A DNA stretch of 19,440 nt from an uncultured Brachyspira sp. (GCF_910578695.1 NZ_CAJTQJ010000046.1:1-19440), one strand, 5' to 3'. Shown: positions 1 through 6,971, counted from the first letter of the stretch. The notes: generated from the sequence alone by a model not told the origin. Numbers and translations are program-made.

Positions 1-7
1 CCGAAGC

Positions 8-31
8 ACATCGATAATTTATTATCGATGT
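8..31. repeat. Perfect inverted repeat downstream of atpG
   Basis: Ten-base arms (ACATCGATAA at 8-17, its exact complement at 22-31) flank a 4-base loop. It lies about 75 bp beyond the atpG stop. On the minus strand it is not followed by a T-run, so it is not a standard intrinsic terminator. Next to it (about 34-66) is a locally G-rich stretch with repeated gcgaag/gcgag/agcgat words, unlike the surrounding AT-rich DNA. It could be an interspersed palindromic element or a structured spacer before the next atp gene. Nothing in the window tells which. Confidence 0.55.
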
Positions 32-104
32 AGTTAAAGCGAAGGCGAGCATAGCGATAATAAAGCAATTTTTATTGGCAATAATAAAAAATATATTGAT
101 AATA

Positions 105-983
105 TTATAAAGCCTCAGAACCGCCTATAATATCAAGAAGTTCATTAGTAATATGTTCCTGCCTTGCTATATTGGCTTTATTTTTAAGATCAGCTATAAG
201 CCTTTCAGCATTATCAGTAGCATTTCTCATAGCAATGGATCTCTCAGCATTTTCAGACAAAAAAGAACTTGTAAGCATAAAATAAAAATATGTTTTAATA
301 GCCATAGGCACAACTTCTTTTAATACATCTTCTATATTAGGCTCAATAGTATATTCTAATTTTTTCTTGATTTTATGTCCCTCAATATCTTCATCATCAG
401 GTATCATAGGTATTAAACTCTTTATTTTAGGTATATGAACCACTCTAGTATAATATCTTGTGTATATAACCTCCACTCTAGAAGCATTGTCTACAGCATA
501 TTCATGCATGAAACGCTGCACTACAGCGGCACAGTCATCAAAAGTAGATTCCTCATCTATACGCGGATATCTTCTTGTAATAGGTATTCCCTGCTTTTCA
601 AAATAAACCTCTCCCTTTTTTCCAAGTACATGAAGGTAAACCTCTCTGCCATGTCTATGATGATGTCTTATTCTCTCCATAGCCTCATCAAATATTTTTG
701 TATTATAAGAACCGCATAAGCCTCTTGAAGAAGTTACAACAAAAAGTATTATGCTTTTTATTTTTTTCTTTGGTGCTAAAAGAGGATGCACATGATCCAT
801 ATCCGAATGAGAAAGATCTTCAACTATTCTATTTAATTTCTGAGTAAAAGGACGCATTCCTTGTTCTATAGTTAGAATTTTAGCAGTTCTTGAGCGTGAT
901 ATCATATCCATAGTTTTAGTTATTTTATGCGTGCTTGATACAGCTTTAATTCTTGCCTTTAATACATTAAGTTTCTCTGCCAT
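105..983 (-). CDS. atpG: F1Fo ATP synthase gamma subunit
   Basis: This is the central rotor shaft of F1, coupling rotation of the membrane c-ring to catalysis in the alpha3beta3 head at the inner face of the cytoplasmic membrane. The 292-residue length is normal for the family. The N-terminus (MAEKLNVLKARIKAV..., then HKITKTMDMISRSR) and the C-terminus (MRNATDNAERLIADL, ending in an I-I-G-G-S-E-A-L tail) form the two long helices of the coiled-coil shaft and match the gamma signature. The start has a GAGG Shine-Dalgarno at 991-994. It is the last visible gene of the operon and lies 26 bp after the glycosyltransferase stop. The beta and epsilon genes that usually follow are not within the 104 bp left in the window. 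Confidence 0.97.
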   Translation of the reverse strand: MAEKLNVLKARIKAVSSTHKITKTMDMISRSRTAKILTIEQGMRPFTQKLNRIVEDLSHSDMDHVHPLLAPKKKIKSIILFVVTSSRGLCGSYNTKIFDEAMERIRHHHRHGREVYLHVLGKKGEVYFEKQGIPITRRYPRIDEESTFDDCAAVVQRFMHEYAVDNASRVEVIYTRYYTRVVHIPKIKSLIPMIPDDEDIEGHKIKKKLEYTIEPNIEDVLKEVVPMAIKTYFYFMLTSSFLSENAERSIAMRNATDNAERLIADLKNKANIARQEHITNELLDIIGGSEAL

Positions 984-1009
984 AATAAAACCTCAAATCA
1001 ATTAGAATT

Positions 1010-1846
1010 TTATTTATTTTCTAAATCTCCATATAACTTATCTATTATATCATTATCAATATTTTCATCAAATTTACGTGCAAATATACCCCCCCCTGTA
1101 TAGTTATTTATACCGTCATAATCTTTCATTTTTAAGTTAAAAGGAGCACCGCCGTCCCAAATGATATATCTTAAATTATCATTAATGCAGTTATCTTTAA
1201 ATTGACTGTTTAATAGTATAGACTGAAAGAAAAACTCATCGCTTCCCCAAGTATAATTAAACCTTTTAAGAAATTTTGGATTTTTATCTGCATAATCTAA
1301 TATATACTTAACAGCATTATTAGTTAAATTCCACCACTGAGAGCCATAATATATATTTTCTGGGGTACTGCGTTTAAAAATAGGTAAATCAGATAAAAAC
1401 TTTCTAATATTCTTATGTAAAAATAACCTATAAAGTTTTCCAAAATTATATGTATTTAATCTAAAAGACATTTCATTATATATGCCGTCATTATTTTTTA
1501 TATTTTCATACGATATGAATTCTTTATCTTTATTAATATCAAAAAAATTAATTATATCCCTATTAGTCTTTAAAGGTATATCCTGCCCGCTTATAAAAAT
1601 ATATCTGTCATAATTATTTTTATAGGATTTTTCAATTAAAAATAAAGCAGCTTTAACTAAACTAACATCGCCATGATAAGTTTTTATTTTTTTATAAACT
1701 CTAACATTATCAAAAGTTTTTATATATAATCTGCTTCTTTTATCAATATGCATATAAATATCAAAATCTTTTTTAAGATGATTGATTAATCTCATCAGCT
1801 GATTTTCATTTTTATGTGCCAATATCAAAAAACAAATTTTACTCAT
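1010..1846 (-). CDS. Core-2/I-branching-like glycosyltransferase (GT14-type) inside the ATP synthase operon
   Basis: This is probably a cytoplasmic sugar transferase for surface glycan; donor and acceptor are unknown. The 278 residues follow the bacterial Branch-domain pattern: LILAHKN (8-13), HIDK (33-36), SGQDIPLK (86-93), YYGSQWWNLT (166-175), DEFFFQSIL (203-211, with the Glu expected to act as base) and a C-terminal IFARKF (254-259). There is no signal peptide or membrane segment. It starts 3 bp after the atpA stop and has no good ribosome binding site, so translation is probably coupled to atpA. atpG follows after 26 bp. It has no known role in ATP synthesis, so its place between alpha and gamma is odd. 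Codons 251-253 contain an uninterrupted run of eight G (1089-1096). The family call is firm, the exact reaction is not. Confidence 0.88.
   Translation of the reverse strand: MSKICFLILAHKNENQLMRLINHLKKDFDIYMHIDKRSRLYIKTFDNVRVYKKIKTYHGDVSLVKAALFLIEKSYKNNYDRYIFISGQDIPLKTNRDIINFFDINKDKEFISYENIKNNDGIYNEMSFRLNTYNFGKLYRLFLHKNIRKFLSDLPIFKRSTPENIYYGSQWWNLTNNAVKYILDYADKNPKFLKRFNYTWGSDEFFFQSILLNSQFKDNCINDNLRYIIWDGGAPFNLKMKDYDGINNYTGGGIFARKFDENIDNDIIDKLYGDLENK
1089..1096 (-). repeat. G8 homopolymer tract in glycosyltransferase
   Basis: Eight consecutive G on the coding strand encode Gly251-253, just before the conserved IFARKF motif. Reading the sequence, a ninth G would bring a stop 4 codons after the tract, and a loss to seven G would bring a stop about 15 codons later. 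Either change removes the family C-terminus. Such runs are rare in DNA this AT-rich. In other bacteria, tracts of this kind act as slippage-prone phase-variation switches. Activity here is inference. Confidence 0.6.
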
Positions 1847-1849
1847 AAA

Positions 1850-3349
1850 TTAGAACTTAGCTTTAAAATCCTCTATAATTTTATAAAGCATATCTGTATC
1901 TTCTATATCTTTTTTCTCTCTAATATCATCAAGTACATTCTGCTTATCGGCTCTCATATACTGAAGCAGTCTCCATTCAAATTCATAAACTCTATCAACT
2001 TCAACATTATCCAAAAAGCCTTTAGAAGCGGCAAATATAACAACAACCTGTTCTTCAAAAGGCATAGGGCTGTATTGCTTCTGTTTTAAAAGCTCAACCA
2101 TTTTTGCACCTCTGTCTAATTGCGATAAAGTGGCTTTGTCAAGTCCTATACCAAGCTGAGAAAATGCCTCTAAAGACCTGTATGAAGCAAGATCAAGCCT
2201 TAAAGTACCAGCAACTTTTTTCATAGCTTTAGTCTGAGCATTTCCTCCTACACGCGAAACTGATATTCCCACATCAATAGCAGGACGCACGCCGCCCATA
2301 AATAAACTAGCAAGCAAATATATCTGTCCGTCAGTAATAGAAATAACATTAGTAGGAATATATGAAGATACTTCATTATCCTGAGTTTCTATTATAGGAA
2401 GTGCTGTTAAAGAACCTCCGCCCAATTCATCGCTGAGTTTAGCTGCCCTCTCTAAAAGTCTTGAATGCAGATAAAAAACATCTCCGGGAAAAGCCTCTCT
2501 TCCGGGAGGTCTTCTTAAAAGCAGAGAAATCTGTCTGTAAGCATTAGCCTGCTTAGTTAAGTCATCATATATAATTAATGCATCTTTTTTCTTTTCATAC
2601 ATAAAGTACTCAGCCATAGCACAGCCTGCATAAGGAGCTATATATAAAAGCGGAGCAGAATCAGAGGCAGTGGCTGCAACTACTATAGTATATTCCAAAG
2701 CATTATGCTGTCTTAAAGTATCAACAACTCCTGCAATCGTAGAAGCCTTTTGACCTATGGCAACATATATGCATATAACTCCTGAATCTTTCTGATTAAT
2801 TATAGTATCAAGGGCTATTGAAGTTTTTCCCGTTCCTCTGTCGCCTATAATAAGCTGTCTTTGTCCTCTGCCTATAGGCGTCATAGAATCAATTGCCTTA
2901 ATACCTGTTTGAAGAGGCTGCTTCACTGCCTGTCTGTCAGCAATACCGGGAGCTGAAAACTCTATAACCCTTTTTTTATCTGTATTTATTTCTCCGTGTC
3001 CGTCTATAGCAACACCCAAAGGATTAATAACCCTTCCAAGCAGTTCTTCCCCTACAGGAACTTCTAATATTCTCTTAAGCCTGCTTACCTTACTTCCCTC
3101 TTTAATTCCGTAATAATTACCCAAAACTATAGCTCCAATAGTTTCTTCTTCCAAGTTAAAAGCAAGCCCTACAACACCGCTTTCAAAAAGTATCATCTCA
3201 TTAGCCATAACATGCGGAAGTCCTATAATCCTAGCTATACCGTCCCCAATTTCTACAACAACTCCTACTTCATTAGGTGTAAAATCAGCCTTATAGTTTT
3301 TAATCTCATCTTTAAGAATTGCAGTAATTTCACTGGCTTTTATATTCAT
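1850..3349 (-). CDS. atpA: F1Fo ATP synthase alpha subunit
   Basis: This is the non-catalytic nucleotide-binding subunit of the F1 head, 499 residues from the chosen start. It shows the P-loop G-D-R-G-T-G-K-T (169-176), the Walker B region LIIYDDLTKQA (258-268), the family signature PPGREAFPGDVFYLHSRLLE (281-300) and SVSRVGG (363-369), whose Arg366 is the arginine finger reaching into the beta site. The P-loop has Gly where most alpha subunits have Gln (GDRQTGKT). The start at 3349 is preferred because AAGGA lies 7 bases upstream and the protein then begins MNIKASEI, as family members do. An upstream in-frame TTG/ATG (3370/3367) has no ribosome binding site and falls in a tandem duplication. 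It lies between the second delta gene and the glycosyltransferase. Confidence 0.97.
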   Translation of the reverse strand: MNIKASEITAILKDEIKNYKADFTPNEVGVVVEIGDGIARIIGLPHVMANEMILFESGVVGLAFNLEEETIGAIVLGNYYGIKEGSKVSRLKRILEVPVGEELLGRVINPLGVAIDGHGEINTDKKRVIEFSAPGIADRQAVKQPLQTGIKAIDSMTPIGRGQRQLIIGDRGTGKTSIALDTIINQKDSGVICIYVAIGQKASTIAGVVDTLRQHNALEYTIVVAATASDSAPLLYIAPYAGCAMAEYFMYEKKKDALIIYDDLTKQANAYRQISLLLRRPPGREAFPGDVFYLHSRLLERAAKLSDELGGGSLTALPIIETQDNEVSSYIPTNVISITDGQIYLLASLFMGGVRPAIDVGISVSRVGGNAQTKAMKKVAGTLRLDLASYRSLEAFSQLGIGLDKATLSQLDRGAKMVELLKQKQYSPMPFEEQVVVIFAASKGFLDNVEVDRVYEFEWRLLQYMRADKQNVLDDIREKKDIEDTDMLYKIIEDFKAKF

Positions 3350-3361
3350 AAACAATTCCTT

Positions 3362-3398
3362 ATACATCAATTATTATAATTAATACATCAATTATTAT
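3362..3398. repeat. 21-bp-period tandem duplication at the delta2/atpA junction
   Basis: A 16-base word (atacatcaattattat) occurs at 3362-3377 and again at 3383-3398, a 21-bp period. The copies span the last codons and TGA stop of the second delta gene and the leader before atpA. The duplication creates the spare upstream TTG/ATG codons that make the atpA reading frame look longer than it is. It is probably a local slippage duplication. Confidence 0.75.
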
Positions 3399-4035
3399 CA
3401 TCAATAGAAGATTTTAATTGCGTAAGCAGTCTTTTTACACTATAATCATAAACAATATCTTCTATCTCTATTATAACACCGCCTATAATACTTTCATCTA
3501 TATCATAAGTAAAATGTATATCCTTATCTGAAACCATTTTCATAACTCTGTCTTTAAGTCTATGCATATCATCAGTATCTTTCATATCCGATGCAGTTGT
3601 AATTTTTACTGCAATTATATTATAATACTTATTACATAGATTTTCATATTCTACTATTACAGCAAATAAAATATTAATCAAATCCCTTTCTATCAAAATG
3701 GAAATAAGATTAAATGTTTCTTCTGATATATTATTACTATCAGCATATATTTTTTTTAATACACGCATTCTTAAATTGCCGTCTACAAAACTAGATTTAA
3801 AAAAATCATATATATCATTATCAGCAAGCAAAGATGAATAAACTATATTCAAATCGCTTTTTATAGCCTCTATTTTACCGATATCTGAAGCAATATCAAA
3901 CATAGCCTTAGCATAATTTTTAGCACTAGATTCATTTTTTACAATACAGTTAAATCTGCCTGCTTTTTCTTTGGTAATTTCTTTAAGTACTTCTTTTTTA
4001 AGATCGCTTAAAATATTATCAGCAATAGAATCCAT
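3388..4035 (-). CDS. atpH: F1Fo ATP synthase delta subunit, second copy (long form)
   Basis: This is an OSCP/delta-type subunit, which in ATP synthases joins the b stalk to the top of the alpha3beta3 head. It has 215 residues. About 38 extra, charged N-terminal residues precede the usual N-domain, which begins NYAKAMFDIASDIGKIEAI. The C-terminal signature is DESIIGGVIIEIEDIVYDYS. Family members are usually about 180 residues, so the extension is unusual; it contains no membrane segment and is not a b-type fusion. The start at 4035 has GGAG about 6 bases upstream and no later Met precedes the conserved domain. It follows the first delta copy by 18 bp and precedes atpA. Both copies share the I-D-E-S-I-I-G-G and V-Y-D-Y-S motifs, so they are tandem paralogues. 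Confidence 0.88.
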   Translation of the reverse strand: MDSIADNILSDLKKEVLKEITKEKAGRFNCIVKNESSAKNYAKAMFDIASDIGKIEAIKSDLNIVYSSLLADNDIYDFFKSSFVDGNLRMRVLKKIYADSNNISEETFNLISILIERDLINILFAVIVEYENLCNKYYNIIAVKITTASDMKDTDDMHRLKDRVMKMVSDKDIHFTYDIDESIIGGVIIEIEDIVYDYSVKRLLTQLKSSIDDNN

Positions 4036-4053
4036 ATTAACTCCGAGTAATGT

Positions 4054-4602
4054 TTAATTACCATATATAAATTTGTTTTGTAATAAATCCATTTGTTTTT
4101 TTATGCTATAATCATAAACTGTAGAACCTACATAAACTATTATCCCGCCTATTATGCTTTCATCAATAGTAGTTTCGTATGATATTTCGCTATCAGAAAA
4201 ACATTTAACAGTTTGAATAATATCATCTATAGTTTTATCATCAATATTGCCTGCAGTAACAATACGGACTCTAACTACATTATTATAATCATCTGCTATT
4301 TCTTTATATAAATCAGCAATATCAGGAAGAAGATATATACTGTCATGCTCTGTTAATATAGATACAAAAGCATAAGTTTCTTTAGAAAGAATTGGCTTTA
4401 ATCTTTTATCTATCAATTCTTTTTTATCTTTTTTTGAAATTAATTTATCAAAAAAATATTTTTTAATATCATCATCTTGAAACAATTTTGAACATTCCGA
4501 AAGCTCATTATATATTTCTTTAATCATTCCAAGATCTTTTGCTATATCAAATATAGCATTAGCCGTAGGTTTTAATATTCTTAATTTATCGCTGTCTTTC
4601 AT
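4054..4602 (-). CDS. atpH: F1Fo ATP synthase delta subunit, first copy
   Basis: This delta/OSCP peripheral-stalk subunit has 182 residues, the usual family length. The N-domain starts LKPTANAIFDIAKDLG, corresponding to the R-P-Y-A-K-A-x-F-D-x-A region of typical delta. The C-terminal signature is DESIIGGIIVYVGSTVYDYS (163-182 region), followed by a basic helix. It sits between atpF and the longer delta copy, the normal place for atpH. Its YAKA motif is altered to T-A-N-A, whereas the second copy keeps YAKA. Neither copy is therefore clearly the degenerate one. Both frames are intact, so both are probably expressed. Whether one or both enter the complex cannot be read from sequence. Confidence 0.9.
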   Translation of the reverse strand: MKDSDKLRILKPTANAIFDIAKDLGMIKEIYNELSECSKLFQDDDIKKYFFDKLISKKDKKELIDKRLKPILSKETYAFVSILTEHDSIYLLPDIADLYKEIADDYNNVVRVRIVTAGNIDDKTIDDIIQTVKCFSDSEISYETTIDESIIGGIIVYVGSTVYDYSIKKQMDLLQNKFIYGN

Positions 4603-4640
4603 AAAATCATCTGCTTCCTAAATGCTTAAAATCAATATTA

Positions 4641-5138
4641 TTATTTATTTTCTTTATTTGTATTATTAATAAATTCATTAATCAAAGCCTGATTATCTTC
4701 TTTATTGATATTTCTTTTTAAAATAGTTTCAGCCATAACAACAGCAATATCCAAAGCCTCTTTTTTTACATTATTCATAGCTTCTTCTTTAGACCTATCT
4801 ATTTCAGACATAATTTTATTTTTATTAATCTCAGCCTCTTCTCTTGCATTATTAATAATCTTCTCTTTAACTCTATTAGCTTCAATTCTAGCATTTTCAA
4901 TAATAGCACTAGCCTCAGCTTTAGCATTATCAATCTGCTCTCTGTATGCAGCTAAAGATTTTTTTGCATTTTCTCTAGTTTTTTCAGCTTCTTCTAAATC
5001 TTCCTGTATCTTATCAGCCCGTGCATTCAAACCTTTAAATATTATCTTCCAAGTAGAAGCTCCTAATATAGCAAGAACTAGTAAAAATGTGATCCAAGTC
5101 CAAATAATAATACCTGGATCTATTTTTAAAAGTGCCAT
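4641..5138 (-). CDS. atpF: F1Fo ATP synthase b subunit
   Basis: This is the membrane-anchored peripheral stalk, 165 residues. The N-terminus is DPGIIIWTWITFLLVLAIL: one membrane segment (about 9-28) starting with the P-G-x-x-x-W pattern typical of b. A long, highly charged Ala/Glu/Lys helix follows (about 35-150), the expected dimeric coiled coil. The C-terminal portion ends with AETILKRNINKEDNQALINE, the part that contacts delta. GGGGGA lies just upstream of the ATG. It follows atpE by 15 bp. Only one b gene is present, so a b/b' pair does not explain the doubled delta. Confidence 0.95.
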   Translation of the reverse strand: MALLKIDPGIIIWTWITFLLVLAILGASTWKIIFKGLNARADKIQEDLEEAEKTRENAKKSLAAYREQIDNAKAEASAIIENARIEANRVKEKIINNAREEAEINKNKIMSEIDRSKEEAMNNVKKEALDIAVVMAETILKRNINKEDNQALINEFINNTNKENK

Positions 5139-5153
5139 AATTCCCCCAATTTT

Positions 5154-5375
5154 TTATTTTGTAAATAATGCCAAAATACAAATAACCAAAGCAAAAAGCC
5201 CGACACCCTCTATTAATGCTGATGCTATAAGCATAGCTGTCTGTATTTTTCCGGAAACCTCAGGCTGTCTGGCTATTCCTTCAACTGCTTTAGAACCTAT
5301 AAAACCAATTCCTAAACCAACCCCTATAGCAGCAAGTCCTGCCCCAATCGCTGCCCCTAATATAGAAAGCTCCAT
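5154..5375 (-). CDS. atpE: F1Fo ATP synthase c subunit (proteolipid)
   Basis: This is the rotor ring subunit, 73 residues, a helical hairpin. Helix 1 is Gly/Ala-rich (about 5-30), the polar loop is A-R-Q-P-E (35-39), and helix 2 carries the ion-binding Glu56 in S-A-L-I-E-G-V-G-L-F-A. Aligned by eye with Na+-binding c subunits such as that of Ilyobacter, the Gln in helix 1 is Ile23, the Ser/Thr after the Glu is Gly57 and the Tyr is Phe61. The Na+ ligands are therefore missing and proton coupling is the better prediction. A perfect AAGGAG lies 7 bases before the ATG, consistent with high expression of a multicopy subunit. Confidence 0.96.
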   Translation of the reverse strand: MELSILGAAIGAGLAAIGVGLGIGFIGSKAVEGIARQPEVSGKIQTAMLIASALIEGVGLFALVICILALFTK

Positions 5376-5401
5376 TTTCTAACTCCTTATATTTGATTTT
5401 T

Positions 5402-6313
5402 TTAATGCTCATCACTAATAGCAATTCCAATATAAACTGCTGATAATAATGAAAATATATAAGCCTGCAAAACTGATACAAACATTTCAAGCAAATATAT
5501 AAATCCTAAAAATAATACGGCAAAAGGCGAAACTAATAATGTTCCAGACATAATAATTAAATATGGTATAACTATCATCATTATATGTCCGCCTGTTATA
5601 TTGGCAAATAAACGAATTGCAAGAGCAAATGCCCTATTAAATAGAGTAATAAACTCTAATACCCATATTATAGGAATTAACGGTATTGGAAGCCCTTTAG
5701 GTACTAAAGATGCCCAATATTTAATAATTCCTTTTTTCTTTATACCAGCTGCAATATAAACTACAAATACTATTAAGGCTATAGCCGATGTAAAGCCTAT
5801 ATTAGCCCCGATTCCTCCTGCTATATATGAATAATGTCCGTCTTCTGTAGGAATTTTTACAGCTGCAGGAATAAGTCCTAATATATTAGAAAACAGTACA
5901 AATAAAAATATTGTCATACAAAAGGGGACATACTTCTTCCCCTCTTCTCCTAAAGCAGCACCTATAACATCTTTATTCATATAATCTATTATACCTTCTA
6001 ATATGCTTTGTAAATATGTGGGTCTTTTGAAAGGACATTTCAATTTATGGGCTAAATATTTCATACTTGAAATTGATAATATGCCTGCTAAAGTTACTAA
6101 TATAATATGTTTAGTTATCTTGATATCAAAATCTATATAATTGCCTACATTAATCGGAATTGTAAAAAAAGGATGGGCTGTATTATCTGTTATCTCTTCC
6201 ATTATAAAATCATTTATATTTTCAGCACCATAAATAATATCAGCTGAAAATAATGATCCAAATATTAAGGTTAATATAAAAATTCTCTTTAACCAAACTA
6301 ATTCTTTAAACAT
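5402..6313 (-). CDS. atpB: F1Fo ATP synthase a subunit
   Basis: This is the stator channel subunit in the membrane, 303 residues. The first 30 residues are a basic-hydrophobic stretch (LKRIFILTLIFGSLFSADII) that looks like a cleaved signal peptide, followed by a short external segment. Five or so membrane helices follow. The essential arginine is Arg234 in ALAIRLFANITGGH, with His243 and Glu276 in the paired positions (the Glu/His arrangement swapped relative to E. coli). Near the C-terminus is FVSVLQAYIFSLLSAVY. The ribosome binding site is poor: AAGG is about 15 bases from the ATG. It is the first structural gene of the operon; no atpI is seen upstream. Confidence 0.95.
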   Translation of the reverse strand: MFKELVWLKRIFILTLIFGSLFSADIIYGAENINDFIMEEITDNTAHPFFTIPINVGNYIDFDIKITKHIILVTLAGILSISSMKYLAHKLKCPFKRPTYLQSILEGIIDYMNKDVIGAALGEEGKKYVPFCMTIFLFVLFSNILGLIPAAVKIPTEDGHYSYIAGGIGANIGFTSAIALIVFVVYIAAGIKKKGIIKYWASLVPKGLPIPLIPIIWVLEFITLFNRAFALAIRLFANITGGHIMMIVIPYLIIMSGTLLVSPFAVLFLGFIYLLEMFVSVLQAYIFSLLSAVYIGIAISDEH

Positions 6314-6360
6314 AATTAATAATTACTGCCTTATGTATAAAATAATAATTATTTCAAATA

Positions 6361-6388
6361 ATTTTATAACCATTAAATAAAAAATCAA
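6361..6388 (-). promoter_or_regulatory. Candidate sigma-70 promoter for the atp operon
   Basis: TTGATT (6388-6383), a 16-base spacer and TAAAAT (6366-6361) lie in the 124-bp gap between the STAS gene and atpB, giving a leader of about 40 bases. AT-rich DNA produces chance matches, so this is moderate evidence. Transcription may also enter from the STAS gene. Confidence 0.4.
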
Positions 6389-6437
6389 CTATTATTTTTT
6401 GTATTTTAATTAAAATTTAATATTAATTTATAATTAA

Positions 6438-6773
6438 CTAAAAATTTTCCAAAGCCTCAGTCTCGCTTGTAAATACAGGAAAAAAATTATTTATTTTAGT
6501 AAGCTCAAATACTTTTTTTACAGGATCTGTAATCTTTACAAAACATATTCTGCCGTTTACTTTTTTGAATGCCCCAAGTGCTGAAATAAATACTCCTATA
6601 CCGCTGCTGTCCATATAATAAACATCTTCCATATTAACTATTATCTTCTTTGCCCCAAGCTCTATTTGTAAAAAAATAGTGTCTTTTAAATCAGATGAAC
6701 TATAAACATCAATGTCGCCGTCTAATTTTAGTATAACAGTATTATTTTCTAACTCTTTAACATTTACTTCCAT
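6438..6773 (-). CDS. STAS-domain anti-sigma-factor antagonist (SpoIIAA/RsbV-like)
   Basis: This 111-residue cytoplasmic protein is a single STAS domain. The hallmark is YYMDSSGIGVFISALGAFKK (52-71). Ser56, after Asp55, aligns with the serine phosphorylated in SpoIIAA. The N-terminal strand ILKLDGDIDVYSS is also typical. Such proteins usually bind a serine-kinase anti-sigma factor and so switch a sigma factor or other output; the partner is not in the window. GGAG lies 7 to 8 bases before the ATG. It is in the same direction as and 124 bp ahead of atpB, so it could be co-transcribed with the ATP synthase genes, though a separate promoter is possible. It is not a known ATP synthase component. 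Confidence 0.92.
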   Translation of the reverse strand: MEVNVKELENNTVILKLDGDIDVYSSSDLKDTIFLQIELGAKKIIVNMEDVYYMDSSGIGVFISALGAFKKVNGRICFVKITDPVKKVFELTKINNFFPVFTSETEALENF

Positions 6774-6843
6774 AAAAAAACTCCATTTACAATCATATTT
6801 GAAGTTATATAATATGTTATATATTAAAATAAAAATATTTACA

Positions 6844-6872
6844 ATAGTATATCATAAATATTTTATGTACAA
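6844..6872 (-). promoter_or_regulatory. Candidate promoter of the STAS gene
   Basis: TTGTAC (6872-6867), a 17-base spacer and TACTAT (6849-6844) give a leader of about 65 bases before the STAS start. It is divergent from the TetR-gene promoter about 70 bp away. The spacing is ideal and both hexamers are close to consensus. Confidence 0.45.
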
Positions 6873-6942
6873 AATGTATCATATAAAATTAGTTTTTAAT
6901 ACACTTTGATTAAAAAATATAAATTTTTACAATAAAAATATA

Positions 6943-6971
6943 TTGACAATAAAAAATAATTATAATAAAAT
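6943..6971 (+). promoter_or_regulatory. Promoter of the TetR-type regulator gene
   Basis: A consensus TTGACA (6943-6948), a 17-base spacer and TAAAAT (6966-6971) place transcription start near 6978-6980, right at the edge of the palindrome 6981-7012. A TATAAT at 6961-6966 is only 12 bases from the -35 box and is not the better choice. Confidence 0.65.

Noticed and set aside
8..31. Inverted repeat as an intrinsic terminator of the atp operon
   Set aside because: No T-run follows the stem on the minus strand, and the operon is expected to continue.
1..52. Short minus-strand frame from an ATG at 52 running off the window
   Set aside because: It has no ribosome binding site, runs through a palindrome and does not resemble the start of a beta subunit.
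3350..3370. Upstream start for atpA adding seven residues
   Set aside because: There is no ribosome binding site there, the codons come from a 21-bp duplication, and the 3349 start has AAGGA at the right distance.
3388..4602. One of the two delta genes being a b-delta fusion or second b subunit
   Set aside because: Neither has a membrane segment or long coiled coil, and both carry the delta C-terminal signature.
4705..5382. 225-codon open frame on the plus strand opposite atpF and atpE
   Set aside because: It is antisense to two unmistakable ATP synthase genes, its Ala/Ser/Ile-rich sequence is just their complement, and it has no family resemblance.
5290..5490. 66-codon minus-strand frame overlapping the atpB/atpE junction
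   Set aside because: It overlaps two well-supported genes in another frame and has no recognisable features.
6943..6966. TTGACA with TATAAT as the regulator's promoter
   Set aside because: The spacer is only 12 bases; TAAAAT at 6966-6971 gives the ideal 17.
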